64,000 nt of DNA, taken from assembly GCA_902702965.1 (NCBI GenBank), contig CACRXP010000621.1, positions 54,412 to 118,411 on the forward strand, read 5' to 3'. Both the position numbers and the translations under genes were made by a program. The notes beneath the pieces were generated by a model, which was not told where the DNA came from, searched no databases, and worked only from the letters and a program-made list of their open reading frames with translations. Below, piece by piece: positions 1-11,688 of the stretch; the first letter of the stretch is position 1; each line of letters begins with the position of its first letter. Origin of the DNA: Spirometra erinaceieuropaei (lineage: Eukaryota; Platyhelminthes; Cestoda; Diphyllobothriidea; Diphyllobothriidae).

Positions 1-330
1 ACATGCAAATATTTAGATATATGTTGTTGACAGCCTAAGTAATCATAGGCATTTTTACTTAAGTAGAAAAATACCTGCGCTTAATTGTTTACTGAAAGGA
101 ATGAAAAATTACGTTTTTAACAAAAATTTCCAATTATAAGAGATGTAAACACCGTGTTATGCACGTTCATATAGCCTTATGTTCTGGTCTTATAGCGGTA
201 CAGAAAACGAGAGAAAATACACGGAAAATACATAAATTGTAAGTTTAGAACCCAGGATCAAGCGCAACGGAGGTCGGGTAAAATTTTTCGCGAAATGAAA
301 AACATATATAACAGGATTATATTCCACAGT
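1..330. repeat. Diverged MITE-like repeat fragment
   Basis: Around 222-290 the text (an 'acacgg...aaatac' block, then 'cggaggtcgggtaaa') resembles the interior of the repeat at about 63.2-63.3 kb and that at about 60.95-61.0 kb. No inverted ends are visible because the window starts inside it. Weakly supported, from similarity by eye only. Confidence 0.3.
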
Positions 331-1930
331 AAATTAAGAATTTTAGAAAGACGTTATTTTACCAACTGAGTAAGGAATGAATATGTATAGGAACGTTTAA
401 ATATATATATGTGAGCATTTAGGAACATTAAAAATAATTAAATGTCGTTCTATATAAGTAGTTATTTTAAACAGCAAAATCGTTTTGCAGGAGGTCGAGC
501 GGAAGCTCTTCCTTTAGCTGACATCCTAAATTAACTAATTTATTATGGAATGTCACTGCAGCCTTCTACTGCAATCTAGGTTTAATATTTTTTTCAACTT
601 AAAAACCACTTCGTTATTTTGTTTGCAGTTCCTGAGAAATTTAATCCACTGGGTGCCCACTAGATAAAAGACAGGAGGCTTGTCATTTGGACAGTGTACC
701 TTGGCAATTGACAGGTGTGGTGACACAAATTCTACTTTTATGCCAACATTCATATCTTAATGCAATAAATGAATAAACCTTTTTGGCCTTCTCTAAACCG
801 ATGCTTCTACAACGTACGAGTAAAACATGTTTATGTGTAGGGAATTCAGACTTGGCTGGGCTTTTCAACTGACGATTTCGTTTTCGTTAGCAGGTCACTC
901 TGCAGGTGCGGTCATACACGGTTTGCAAGCCAAATTTGACTGTCAAATACATGTAGTTGACTCTTACACAGTAAACAGCAAACCCTTTTTTAAACTTTTA
1001 CATCTAGCGGACTTCATGTAGCTAGAAATTGAATAATCTCACCGTTTTAATTGACAGTCTACCATTTACTCTGTTATGGAAGATTGTTATCACTATGCAC
1101 GCCAAAATCATGTAAAGCTGCAAATTAACATCTAGGAGATAGTTCATAATCGAAAGGTCCGTATTAAGCGTTTTGAAGTGAGACCATTAGACGTATGGAA
1201 GTACATCTAATTTAGATTAAAATCGTTGGTCTCAAATACTAGATACGTAAACGGTGGTTTCTTTATATATTACTTTTGAAAAAATCATCTAGTCTAAAAA
1301 ATGGTGGGTTGTTCACTTATCGCTGGCATTGCCACTTTATTAAAGTGGAAAATAAAAATGAGCTCTCTTTCATGGGCTAAAAGTGATAACTTCAATGGCC
1401 ACTTACCTGAAGAACGCAACTTTTATTTAGGTCTAACTGGACGGGAAAAAAACACTTGTGGGATCTACACGACTTCATTTTTGGATATTTGTAAGTTGTC
1501 AGAATTTAACGAAAACACCGAACGTAAGCCGGTTTTCTAGTCAGATTTATAGGCTTTAGGTTGGCTAACTAAGTGTGCAACGTCCGTCTATGATTTGTAT
1601 TAACGTTGAATGATAGCAAACACATGAAATATTTACAGTAGAAGCACTACCTCATAAAATTGTAGCCAAAATACCAAAGTAACGTTGAAACATAGATCAT
1701 TTTGCAGCATAATTGTAAGATACTACTGACACTTACGGATCCCAGCTTTTGGATGAACTTTCATTCGGCCATCCGAGAAGACAACACTCTGGAAAAAATA
1801 TTCTTGAATGCCATATATCTGTATTCTTGATTTTCGATGTTATTCTATTTGAAGGAAAAAATGCATACATTTATTTAATCTTATAGTCATTTGGCAGGAC
1901 ATAACGTCGTTTAAAAATAATATATACATA
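331..1930. other. No gene recognised
   Basis: AT-rich sequence with only short open frames, the longest about 80 codons at 1301-1540 (+). None has a signal peptide, known motif, good splice context or a second copy in the window. I see nothing that supports a gene here. Confidence 0.5.
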
Positions 1931-1936
1931 TATATA

Positions 1937-2200
1937 TGACAGCTGGGCGCTCACCGATCAGTTTAAAGAACATACTCGTTCTGTTGTGCCTCATACTTAA
2001 ACCCTCTCAAGCGGTCGCACAGCGACTAGTGATAAAGGTAGATAAGGTGATACCGACAAAGACAAGGGAGACCGGAATGGCCATTTCTGGCGTATTAGCC
2101 GTTATCAGCAAAAAACACAACAAACCGAGTATGTTCTGTAACCTGATCGGTGACCGCCCAAATGTCATAATTGATATTCCCGATGACAACCGACAGGACA
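1937..2200 (-). mobile_element. SINE copy, minus orientation, diverged
   Basis: It begins with the 'gcgctcaccgatc' block and continues through 'ctcgttctgttgtgcct', 'accgacaaagacaaggga' and 'aatggccatttctggc'. The same blocks recur at 3106-3250, 3388-3480 and 29363-29535. Read on the minus strand, the TA-rich stretch at 1921-1938 is the tail. The tRNA-like head is not clear in this copy. It directly abuts the plus-oriented SINE at 2200. Confidence 0.6.
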
Positions 2201-2385
2201 ACGGGCCAGTGGCTCAATGGTAGATCGTCGAAATCCATGACCAAAGATACCGGGTTCGAATTTCAAGTGATCCACATTTGGGGTTAGGTATGACTGGATA
2301 ATGACGGCCAATAAGCCAGAAATGGCCATTCCGGTCTCCATTGTCTTTGTCGGTATCACCTTATCTACATATATATATATATATA
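2200..2385 (+). mobile_element. tRNA-derived SINE, plus orientation
   Basis: A tRNA-like head carries an A box (2210-2220) and a B box (2253-2263) 33 nt apart. It is followed by the family body ('ggccaataagcc', 'aatggccattccggtctcc', 'tgtctttgtcggta') and a (TA)n tail at about 2371-2384. SINEs are short retroposons made by RNA polymerase III and moved by a partner LINE. The order of head, body and simple-repeat tail is typical. This copy lacks the middle of the body ('gctcgagagagag') seen at 3106-3185, so it is a short subfamily or a deleted copy. Confidence 0.72.
2210..2263 (+). promoter_or_regulatory. Pol III internal promoter (A and B boxes)
   Basis: TGGCTCAATGG at 2210-2220 fits the A-box consensus TRGYNNARNNG at every position. 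GGTTCGAATTT at 2253-2263 matches the B-box core GGTTCGANTCC except near the end. The spacing is normal for a tRNA-type promoter. The surrounding sequence does not form a full tRNA with an acceptor stem, so this is a SINE head rather than a tRNA gene. Confidence 0.7.
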
Positions 2386-2416
2386 AATTGAAACGTAGGC
2401 ATCCCAAGAAATATAA

Positions 2417-3091
2417 GTTGAAGTTAAAGGCGTTCTTTGGGAAAATGAAATTTATTGCGTAAATTTTCGACGCCGGTTCCCCAGGTCGTCGTCAGACGCA
2501 GACTGAGAGTAAATGTGCCGACAACAGTTAACATCTGGTAGCGCACGTGGAAAAAATCGATAATCGTTCGCGTTTGTGCCCGTGAGCGGCCGCTATTTGC
2601 GTCATTCTGTGCCGATTGGCTCTCGTCTCTTCCATTTCTCCTTGAGACTTTTGTACGCGGCGTCCAACTCAATGTGACGGTTGAGACCACCTGTCTCAAG
2701 TAGCCATGCATACCCTGGACACGGGGCATACGTTTGCTTGGGACAGAACACGGATTGTCGGCGCCTGCCCCTTCAAGAAAGGCAGAGAGTTCCTTGAGGC
2801 CATGCACTCGGATGAATCGTGCATCAACCGTCACATTGAGTTGCACGCCGCGTACAAAAATCTCAAGGAGAAATGGAAGAGACGAGAGCCAATCGGCACA
2901 GAATGACGCAAATAGCGGCCGCTCACGGGCACAAACGCGAACGATTATCGATTTTTTCCACGTGCGCTACCAGATGTTAACTGTTGTCGGCACATTTACT
3001 CTCAGTCTGCGTCTGACAACGACCTGGGGAACCGGCGTCGAAAATTTACGCAATAAAGTTCATTTTCCCAAAGAACAACTTTAACTTCAAC
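2417..3091 (+). mobile_element. Penelope-like element remnant (PLE-3) with inverted repeats
   Basis: Two 268-bp arms, 2417-2684 and 2824-3091, are near-perfect inverted copies of each other. They enclose only about 140 bp. The right part encodes the end of a GIY-YIG endonuclease. Penelope-like elements are known to be 5' truncated and to carry terminal repeats (pLTRs) in direct or inverted order, which fits. The reverse transcriptase domain is entirely missing. TA-rich SINE tails lie on both sides, so it is nested in a repeat cluster. Confidence 0.75.
2701..2906 (+). pseudogene. PLE GIY-YIG endonuclease C-terminal fragment
   Basis: A roughly 66-residue open frame ends at the TGA at 2904-2906. 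It reads 'HTLDTGHTFAWD', then 'GREFLEAMHSDES', then 'CINRHIELHAAY'. This matches the last part of flatworm PLE endonucleases: the segment around the catalytic Glu (here the E of FLEA) followed by INRH. The GIY and YIG strands and all of the reverse transcriptase are absent, so it is a dead 5'-truncated piece. The frame runs on into the right inverted arm. The left arm carries the same tail in antisense, giving a spurious open frame at 2424-2846 (-). Confidence 0.68.
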
Positions 3092-3105
3092 ATATATATA
3101 TAAAT

Positions 3106-3370
3106 GTTAGGGGGCGCTCACCGATCGTTCATACGCAACTCACTCGTTCTGTTCTGCCTTAAGGGCTCTCTCTCGAGCCCAACCAGCAGAATGATATTAC
3201 CGACAAAGACAAGGGAGACTTGAATGGCCATTTCTGGCTTATAAGCCGTCGTCAGCCAGCCATTCCCAAGCCCGAAGTGTGGAACACCCGAGCCTCGAAC
3301 TCGCGACCTGTTGGTTTAGAAGTCAACGCCTCTACTCACCGGGCCACGAGCCCGTTGCCCTGTCGGTTTT
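3106..3370 (-). mobile_element. tRNA-derived SINE, near full length, minus orientation
   Basis: Read on the minus strand it starts near 3360 with a tRNA-like head: an A-box-like TGGCCCGGTGAGTAGAGG, an anticodon-arm-like GTTGACTTCTAAACCAAC, and a B-box-like GAGTTCGAGGC (complement of 3292-3302). The body follows ('gacggcttataagcc', 'aatggccatt', 'cccttgtctttgtcgg', 'gctcgagagagag', 'gaacgagtgagttg') and then a TA-rich tail at 3092-3105. This is the most complete copy and defines the family at about 270 bp. Confidence 0.75.
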
Positions 3371-3387
3371 CGATCGGGAATATACAA

Positions 3388-3632
3388 TGTTAGGGGACGC
3401 TCACCGATCGTTCATACGGAACTCACTCGTTCCGTTGTGCCTTAAGGGGTCTCTCTCGAGCACAACCAGCAGCCGCACAGCCTATATATATGTATATATA
3501 TATATGCAAAATGATATCATGCCTATATATCATGCGCCGCTGCGCGGCTGCTGGTTGGGCTCGAGAGAGATCCCTTAAGGCACAACGGAACGAGTGAGTT
3601 CCTTATCAACGATCTGTGAGCGCCCCCTAACA
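3388..3632. repeat. Two SINE 3' halves facing each other
   Basis: 3388-3480 repeats the SINE 3' body in minus orientation. About 3535-3632 repeats it in plus orientation, ending in TA tail sequence at 3635-3646. Between them is a TA-rich spacer (3483-3530). Together they form an imperfect hairpin of about 90-bp arms around the 'ctgctggttg.gctcgagagag' and 'cacaacggaacgagtgagtt' blocks. Confidence 0.65.
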
Positions 3633-3643
3633 TTATATATATA

Positions 3644-5430
3644 TCAATCAGGAATGGGCGCACACCGGTCTATTGGCTTCACAAAGCAAACAAGCTCCGT
3701 ATGTGTGGCAAAGGTCACGAACAGGCAACCAATTACCAGGCCGAAGTCGGCCAAGTCATAATAGCAGCGAGGAGGGACGACAGAGAATGCGGGTAGATTG
3801 ATGCAGCACTGTTTCGGGCTTATTCTGCCTTCATTCAGCCAATCATAACCCAGACCACCACCAGCAGCTGAGACCAGAAACACAAAAATACGCACAGACG
3901 CACCTGTCGCAGTCGGTCCACCACTGAGGCCTACCAGATGGGTCATAAGCACATCATCGAACCGAAAATCATCAGTGCCTCGCCACCTGTCATTCTTTGT
4001 CGCTGCAGATCGGGCGAGGCACTGATGAACTTCGGTTCGATAAGGTGCTTATGACCCATCTGGTAGGCCTCAGTGGTGGACCGACTGCGACAGGTGCGTC
4101 TGTGCGCATGTTTGTGTTTCTGGTCGCAGCTGCTGGCGGTCAGGGTAATGATTGGGTGAATGAAGGCAGAATAAACCCGAAACAGTGCTGCATCAATCTA
4201 CCCGCATTCTCTGTCGTCCCTCCTCGCTGCCATTATGACTTGACCGACTTCGGCCATGTAATTGGTTGCTGTTCGTGACCTTTGCCACACATACGGAGCT
4301 TGTTTGCTTTGTGAAGCCAATAGACAGGTGGGCGCCCATTCCTGATTGATATTTGTATATATATATAGCGGCGAGGAGGGACGACAGGAATGCGGGTAGA
4401 TTGATACAGCACTGTTTCGGGTTTATTCTGCCTTAATTCAGCCAACCATAACCCTGACCACCAGCAGCTGGGACCAGAAACACAAACATGCGCACAGACG
4501 CACCTGGCGCAGTCGGTCCACCACTGAGGCCTACCAGATGGGTCATAAGCACCTTATCGAACCGAAGTTCATCTGTGCCTCGCCCGATCTGCAGCGACAG
4601 AGAATGACAGGTGGCGAGGCACTGATGATTTTCGGTTCGATGATGTGCTTATGACCCATCTGGTCGGCCTCAGTGGTGGACCGACTGCGCCAGGTGCGTC
4701 TGTGCGCATGTTTGTGTTTCTGGTCCCAGCTGCTGGTGGTCAGGGTAATGATTGGGTGAATGAAGGCAGAATAAACCCGAAACAGTGCTGTATAAATCTA
4801 CCCGCATTCCTGTCGTCCCTCCTCGCCGCTATATATATATACAAATATCAATCAGGAATGGGCGCCCACCGGTCTATTGGCTTCACAAAGCAAACAAGCT
4901 CCGTATGTGTGGCAAAGGTCACGAACAGCAACCAATTACATGGCCGAAGTCGGTCAAGTCATAATGGCAGCGAGGAGGGACGACAGAGAATGCGGGTAGA
5001 TTGATGCAGCACTGTTTCGGGCTTATTCTGCCTTCATTCACCCAATAATTACCCTGACCACCAGCAGCTGCGACCAGAAACACAAACATGCGCACAGACG
5101 CACCTGTCGCAGTCGGTCCACCACTGAGGCCGACCAGATGGGTCATAAGCACTTCATCGAACCTACGTTCATCAGTGCCTCGCCACCTGTCATTCTTTGT
5201 CGCTGCAGATCGGGTATTTATCAATCAGTAATTGGCGCACACCCATCTATTGGCTTCACAAAGCAAACAAGCTCCGTATATGTGGCAAAGGTCACGAACA
5301 GGCAACCAATTACCGGCCGAAGTCGGCCAAGTCATAATAGCAGCTGAATGAAGGCAGAATAAGACCGAAACAGTGCTGTATCAATCTACCCACATTCTCT
5401 GTCGTCCCTCCTCGCTGCTATTTATATATG
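3644..5430. repeat. Foldback array: palindromic repeats of a ~350-bp unit
   Basis: A unit starting 'caatcaggaatgggcgc' and ending 'cgctgcagatcggg' appears forward at 3647-4007, inverted at 4008-4362, forward (partial) at 4369-4600, inverted at about 4600-4830, forward at 4848-5215, and as forward and inverted pieces at 5219-5423. TA runs (4356-4367, 4830-4845, near 5425) mark the outer ends of each palindrome. The junctions at 4007/4008 and near 4600 are hairpin tips. Open frames inside (for example 3644-3952, 3997-4278, 4645-5004, 4919-5224) are copies of one frame or its antisense and have no recognisable domain. The origin is unknown: a foldback transposon, or a hairpin grown by repeated inverted duplication. 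Confidence 0.75.
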
Positions 5431-6400
5431 TATATGGAAGCGCTATATTAGGTTTAAGAAATCTTTTCCCATTCCGCATAAGTTTAAACGCGAACACTGT
5501 TACACTTCTCTTTAGGGGTTGCAAAGTAAAAGTTGTGAAATTCCCGCGTACAGACAGAAATATTCTTGTCGACATCACCATGAGGAAACTATATGAATTT
5601 AGTTTAATTTATCAGTGCATTTAAGCCACACTGTAGGTCTTGCGAGCAACATTAGCGAATGCAGTAACTAGGGTTTTTTGGAACAGCCATTTGAAGTTCT
5701 GAAAAATCGTATAAACAGAAAGATTTTTTTAGAACCGTCCAATCAACTTCCTTTCATTTATAACCTATCAAGAAAACGTAATTGCCTACTAAACTAGTAA
5801 AGAATGAATTTCTCTAAGCGTGTTTTTTAAAGTTCATTTAAATAGACGAGGGCCTCAAAAATCAGCAAATATGATTTGTCTTTATTAAGTAATCGTCTTG
5901 GAGAGTCTAATTTTACAACCAGCCTTAATGTTATCCAATCAAAACCCGGCATTATAGGGTAATTGAAGTGCTGTAGGATTTATTTGTTTGGTGATTAATA
6001 TGAGAACCCTATTTGATTAACGTCTTGTTTTGGATAAGTACATTCGAATTACAGCGAAAATATATGAGATGGCTGATCTACCGTACCTCTTATGCGCCTG
6101 CATGCAGCGAAGTTCAATAGCATTGTGCTTCTTCGTGGTCACCCTACCCCGACTGTTCATTCGCAATAGTGCGACCGGTTGCCAGTGTGTACTTACCCCT
6201 ACCATGCCATCGGTAACTACAAAATATAGTGGCCTTTTTCCACCGCGTGGATAATACTCTGGACAAATAGTAGGTCACATTTAGGTTAGGCGGATCTTTT
6301 AGAAGCGCGTGCCCATAGGAAGTGCCAAAAGTATGGGTTGTAATGAAGAGTAGAGGTTACGGTTCATGCGGCGCCAGCCACCTCAGATTGTTTAGACAGA
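5431..6400. other. No gene recognised
   Basis: Unique-looking AT-rich sequence with only short frames. The pair at 6017-6205 (-) and 6030-6254 (+) overlap each other, and neither has a motif. Nothing is supported here. Confidence 0.5.
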
Positions 6401-6497
6401 TAGATAAGAAAGAGAGAAAACGGGGGATTCAGTGGTGCCTTGCTGAAACTATAAAATAATGCATGCACGAGTCAACGGGGCTGCGACTAACATATGT

Positions 6498-7436
6498 ACA
6501 TTGAGTGATCGATTTCATAAATATTGCATGCAATGCTTATTTAATTAAGGAAAAGTACCTCAATTTGGTTGCTATACTGGTCATATTGCTACATAATCCT
6601 TTACTGCATCAGACTCGGTAAGATGTCGGCTTGTAAATGCATTGCGTTCAATCTCCTGTAGAAATTGATCTCTGAAAAAAATTGACGGTTTAATTAGAAT
6701 ATATGTCCCCTTAATTTTTGACAATCCTGCAAATTTAATTATATTATATGGAAACCATAAACGAGTACATGCACTAACTCAGATTATGGATAAATAATCA
6801 CGTACTTTTTAATTTCGATTCTCAGAAAGGGGGTATAAATATATTTTGAAAAAAGTACTTTAAGATTTTTAAGACCAAGCAATGTCCATTCAACAGTATT
6901 TTACCTGTCCGTTTACTGTGGTTTCTTATGAAGTTAAGATCAAATTTTTCAACCATTGCAACATTTTTTAAGGTTTCTGTATAGTGCTTTTTAATATACA
7001 TCAAAGAAAAAGTGATATTCTTTACGCGGAACGCATGCATATTGTAAGCTGAAAAAACTTAGCGTCAATGTAATTAACGCTCAGGTTTTTAACTATTCAT
7101 CATGTTTTTTTAAAAAATCTACCTATTCCCATTTTGTGAGAACAGAATATAAAAAGCCTTAGTTTCTTTCAAAAAAACATGATGTATACCCGAGTTTACA
7201 GGACCATCCAAAATAAATGGGAAATCGTTTCAAACTTCAGTCTCATTTCTTAACGAATGGGATTTCTACAGAAGATTAAACTTCAGCGTACTCAAAAGCT
7301 GCAATCTTACCGCGTTCGAAATAATATAGGCTTCAGTATCAAGAAAATCGGTATGACAACCGCGTCCAAGTAATCCTCTTTATTGAAAACGCATTTTTGA
7401 ATTTCAGTCAGGATTTGTGAAATCCGTCACTCGCAG
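6498..7436. mobile_element. MITE (M2), Tc1/mariner-like, diverged
   Basis: The right end ('gaaaacgcattt..gaatttcagtca', ending near 7436) is the inverted counterpart of the left end beginning about 6498 ('gagtgatcgatttcataaat'). The interior holds family marks such as 'ttacgcggaacgcatgca' near 7020. No transposase is encoded; the 72-codon minus frame at 6822-7040 is repeat sequence. A counterpart sits at the matching place before copy B (26668-27569), so this insertion probably predates the segmental duplication. Confidence 0.55.
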
Positions 7437-7439
7437 GCC

Positions 7440-10400
7440 CGTGAGACAAACTGTTAACGTCGTTCGAATCAACGATTATATTTCTATAAGGATAAGATGC
7501 AATCATTGATTGCTTTTTCGTGGTTACAAGGTGCCCGAAAAAAGCCACACATCAAGGGAGAACATTGTCTTGATTTTATTTTTAACGCATTTTACCCCAC
7601 GTATTTTATGCTGCAGAAGATAAACCTAAGCGAAACTGCTAACGCAGACTGGCGAAAGGAACTTGGTCAACATAAACTATATTGTCTAAGACACAAGGTA
7701 ATTTAGGAAAAATCACACCAGGCAAACATCCAATGGAAGATAATTATTGGGACTGCATTTAAGGCCCTTCAGGTCTAAGACGTTAGAGTCTAGTTCTCTC
7801 TGCTGTTTAGAGGGAGTTAGGTGAAGATGAATGATGTCTGGTGACTTGATGTCCGAGTTTTGTCGCTGTGGGACGACGGATAGGGAATAAACACGAATGC
7901 TATCTTCGTCTACACCCAGAGTAGCCTAAGTGCCCGTGCAAACGCTTTATGTGAGCTCAAAGCTAGGTTGCGTAACCATATGGTCATTGCCTGTGCTGTC
8001 GCAGGTATTCATTGATGCAGGAACTTAAAGTGTATCACAGTCACTTTAAAGGTGACTGGAAAGGCTTGGTTGACGTCGACTCCGCGGCCGCTGACGACCA
8101 CGTGAATCACGCGTGCGCCAGAGATAGACTTCTCCCCATCTTGTTAAGGATTGATAGAATGGTACTCTTAAATTAATTGCAGACTCTAAGCCGATAGACA
8201 AGAATCAAACAAGCACCATATCCCATTACAGTAAAGTGTGGAAGGACTTATAAACGTTTAATCTTGTTTGATGTCGACTGTCCCATGGATAATATACGGC
8301 TAAGCATGACCTCGCGCACAGTTTGCGTTCAACGAGCACATGGGCGCAATCGATTAAGTAAGCAAGACCCCGCACACCAGTTTACTTCCAGATGGTGTTT
8401 GTGAGTGCCCTTTGCGCCATCGGTTCCATATGTCCATCTGTCTGTCCCAAGGGTTAACATATTAATGGTGGTATTTATACGAACCATATCAATCATTACC
8501 CGAAGATGCAGCCGATTCTAGAAACTCAATGCATATTTTCATTACCGCCATACACTGGGTCAATTATTGGTGCCAATATATAAGTGGACACTTGCATATA
8601 AATACGAACGACATTTCCTAGAATTTTTAACCTTCCCTCAGTACCTTTGCGCGTTCTACCGAAAACGAGAATGAACTGCTTTAGCTGAGGCTTTATTCGC
8701 CTGACGTTTCGGATTCACACTCTAACCAATTAACCCAACACAGTAACAGATACGGGGGCTTCGTGCACAGAACGTTCACAAATTTAAAGGATGCAGTCCC
8801 TATACTTCTGCATACGCAAAATAATTAACGGCTCTCAATGTATCGGGTTTTTTGACTAAGTCTTACTACCATACAGGGTGTGAGGATATCACTAGACGTG
8901 TTGAGTGACTGGCTTCCCGTTAAACCTGACTAATCAAGATGGGGCTCGCGTGATTTTCGATCGCAGGTATTTTGGTCCCACCAATCTTGAATGTATGGTT
9001 GAGTCCATTAAATGGTCTCCGACGTGACAGTTGGCGTCGTTTCTCCGTGTTGTGTGTGTGACTGTTGCGTGTTCGGTGATTGCCGTCCAGAGCAGTTTTT
9101 AAGTTCCTTCGACGTACTTGCTATGCCCGCAAATTCACCAGATCAGGTAAACGATTCGAGATGTTTCCGGCCACGGTTGAAGGTCGTTGAATCTCATCAT
9201 CTGACAAACAACGGTTGCCTTTAGGTTTCTCAAGGAGTGCATAGTGCAGGTTGCTAAACAGTTCTCATGTTAGCATCTGACAAAGGTAATGCGATTATAT
9301 GAATTAACGAATCTCATGCCGCCAAACTTGTTTTTGCGTCCAAATAAGATAGGCTGGGACTGTGTGAGATACCTTTGACAGAGACTCACGTTGCAGCCAT
9401 GTTTGAACTCACTTCTACCTGGACAAGTAGATAGACATTGAATAAATTTAGAAGCGCAATAACGCATCTCACGGACAAACAGACGGCAATTTTCCTAAAA
9501 TTACAGCAAACATAGACAACAGCGAAAAACTACTGTTCGTCTTAACTACTCAAAAACCACTGTAACTACCATCTTGCTTCTTAATCCGTTCTCAATATAC
9601 TCAATGGATTGCAGATAGACTTATGTTAGTTATGCCGACAATTTGATTGCCTGTGAGGATGCGTAACAGTAAACTCAAAAGCAGTTTCTGGAAGATGGCT
9701 TAAATACGTTTTCTGCATGATAGTTAGGACACAGTCTTCTACTTAACGATCAGAATTCACTCCACCATAACTTCTTTTTTGTGGATTCTTAGGCACACAT
9801 TCCAGTGAAATATAATTTTGCTATACTTTGTTTTTAGATTGTCTTTAAGCATTTTCTCTTTTTTAAAGATTACGGCTAATTAAGCCAATATGTGTTACCT
9901 CTGATAAAGCCTTCTTTGTTATCATTCATTATTAAACGCCTAACTGCATAAACTGGACACGCATGATTACTTGCCTTTTCCCCCCACTAAATCTCATTGT
10001 GCGCTTATTTATCTGCTTTGCTTAAAATGTTCTTTTCCGTCGCCAGTGTATCTTATGTTTTTTAGCCCATCCTTCTTTACGCATACCGGTCGCAGCCATT
10101 TCTTGCACTTTCATCTATTTTTTGATCATAAAATACATAAACCGTACTTACTCCAAAAACTTTTTTCTGACAGGTTTCTACCCTGGCTGTTGCCATGTTA
10201 TTTTCAATGGGTACATCATTTCCGGTTGACAATGACCTGCTCTTGCAATTTAGGTGCCTATGAAGATGCATTCCGGTAACGTTCGAAACTGCTCTGATAT
10301 TGAACAAAAGGCGTCGACATAAGTGTCAATTCAAGCTATACTATATTTAAATATTGCAAAAAATGTCTCATGTCGCCAAATATTCTTAAAAAACAGTTCG

Positions 10401-11640
10401 ATTAGGCAAAATGATCACAAATATTCCTTCTATACTAACAACAGCATTTGTCCTGTCTTCAGATGTTTTGTCTACCCAATCTTCTTTTTGCGCACTTATA
10501 TGGACTGGGGGGCCAAAGTGTGCCACGTACTTAATGAAGAAACTTAAGTTCCAATGGCGTAGTAGTTAGTTTCTGCTAAAACTGTTTGACGGACATCGTG
10601 CAACTTTAGCATAAGGATGATGTCATCCTCAGACAAACAGGCTCTGTCTCCATGCGTTCGCGGCTGCATGTGCGGCTTGAGTTGAATACTTTGACGGTGC
10701 GTCAAACGCGGTGTCTCGGAAAGTTGCTAACTGACGTATCAACTCCATCCACGTAGTGTGACCAGGTGCATGCATTTTTGTGTGGATTGGCAGACTGGAG
10801 ACCTGAGTGGCAGGCAGAAGCGGCTCCTTCTCAGCGTGACCTAGGGCACTCTCACGCATTTGAGGTATACGCCGCTCAACCCTCGTTCTGCAGTATCCTG
10901 GTGCTTGTGCTCGTGGAGCCAGGTCGTGCATGTGGCGCAAGCAGACAAGGTCAATAGGTCAGCCACCGCATCCATTGCTTGCAACTGTCAACTAACTGGA
11001 CCTTATAGTGACTGGGTACTGGAAATTGTAAGGGAGAGTGAGATCGACAACTCAGCGAACTTTCCTCAATATACTCAATCTGACGTGCTTGAAGCTATCA
11101 AAGTGCGCTAAAAGCCGTGGCTTAGAGAGAAGACAACTGAAGCGATATATGGGACCTTTCAGTCGGCCCTTTGTATTGTGCTATTGTGGAGTGACGGACT
11201 GCTGACCTAAAAGCCATGGCTGCAGTGGCTTATTCTCAATGTGGCCTTTATGACATTCCCAAGCTTTGGGATTTGAGCCGAGTTTGACGGCACGCGTAGG
11301 TGCGGTTCTGGAGACGCCCGTTGGTTTATGGTTAAAATTCTGGTCATTTTCTGTGTGGACCATGGGGGAGGAGAGGGGGCCGCCAATGTGCAGCTTCCCT
11401 TGCGCCATACACTAGCGCCTTGGCCCTCCTCCAGTCTTCACGACTATGTCTTGACAATAAGTCCAGGTGGTGGTGCAGGAGGAGAAGGAGGAGGAGGAGG
11501 AGAGGGCGCGGTTGATGCTGCGCCAGTCTTTATACACCATGAAGTAAAACACGCGCAAGTCGACTTGCTGTGGAGCACATGGTGGACATCGTCGTCGACG
11601 ACGGTCGAAATAACAGTTATATAAATGTTGATCAAATTGT
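7440..11640. other. Duplicated non-coding stretch, no gene recognised
   Basis: Matches about 27.57-31.8 kb at moderate identity. Short frames here (for example 9012-9224 +, 9971-10279 +, 10629-10940 -) do not stay open in copy B, so they are unlikely to be genes. From about 10620 to 11620 the sequence is richer in G and C than its surroundings. It may be intergenic, or 3' flank of the minus-strand gene whose last exon is at 11689-11924. Confidence 0.5.
11458..11512 (+). repeat. GGA/GGT microsatellite
   Basis: A purine-rich run of GGT then GGA triplets. The antisense frame gives a proline-rich string (11444-11635 -), an artefact of the repeat. Copy B has only a short counterpart ('ggagaaggagag') near 31660, so the repeat expanded in copy A or shrank in copy B. 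Confidence 0.75.
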
Positions 11641-11671
11641 TAAATAGGAAGACGTAAAGTTAATTTGTTTG

Positions 11672-11677
11672 TTTATT
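11672..11677 (-). terminator. Poly(A) signal AATAAA
   Basis: TTTATT on the plus strand is AATAAA on the minus strand, 11 nt after the TAA stop of the exon at 11689-11924. That is very close but compatible with a short 3' UTR. The signal is not kept at the same place in copy B. Confidence 0.55.
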
Positions 11678-11688
11678 AAAAGCAAATT

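Noticed and set aside
2205..2270. tRNA gene
   Set aside because: A and B boxes are good, but no acceptor stem pairs and the sequence continues into a SINE body with TA tail.
2424..2846. 140-codon minus frame
   Set aside because: Antisense copy of the PLE-3 3' end within its inverted repeat.
3644..5224. Several 70-119-codon frames sharing 'THLVGLSGGPTA'
   Set aside because: They are the same bases repeated and inverted within the foldback array, seen on both strands, with no start context or domain.
11444..11635. Proline-rich minus frame
   Set aside because: Produced by the GGA/GGT microsatellite; not conserved in copy B.
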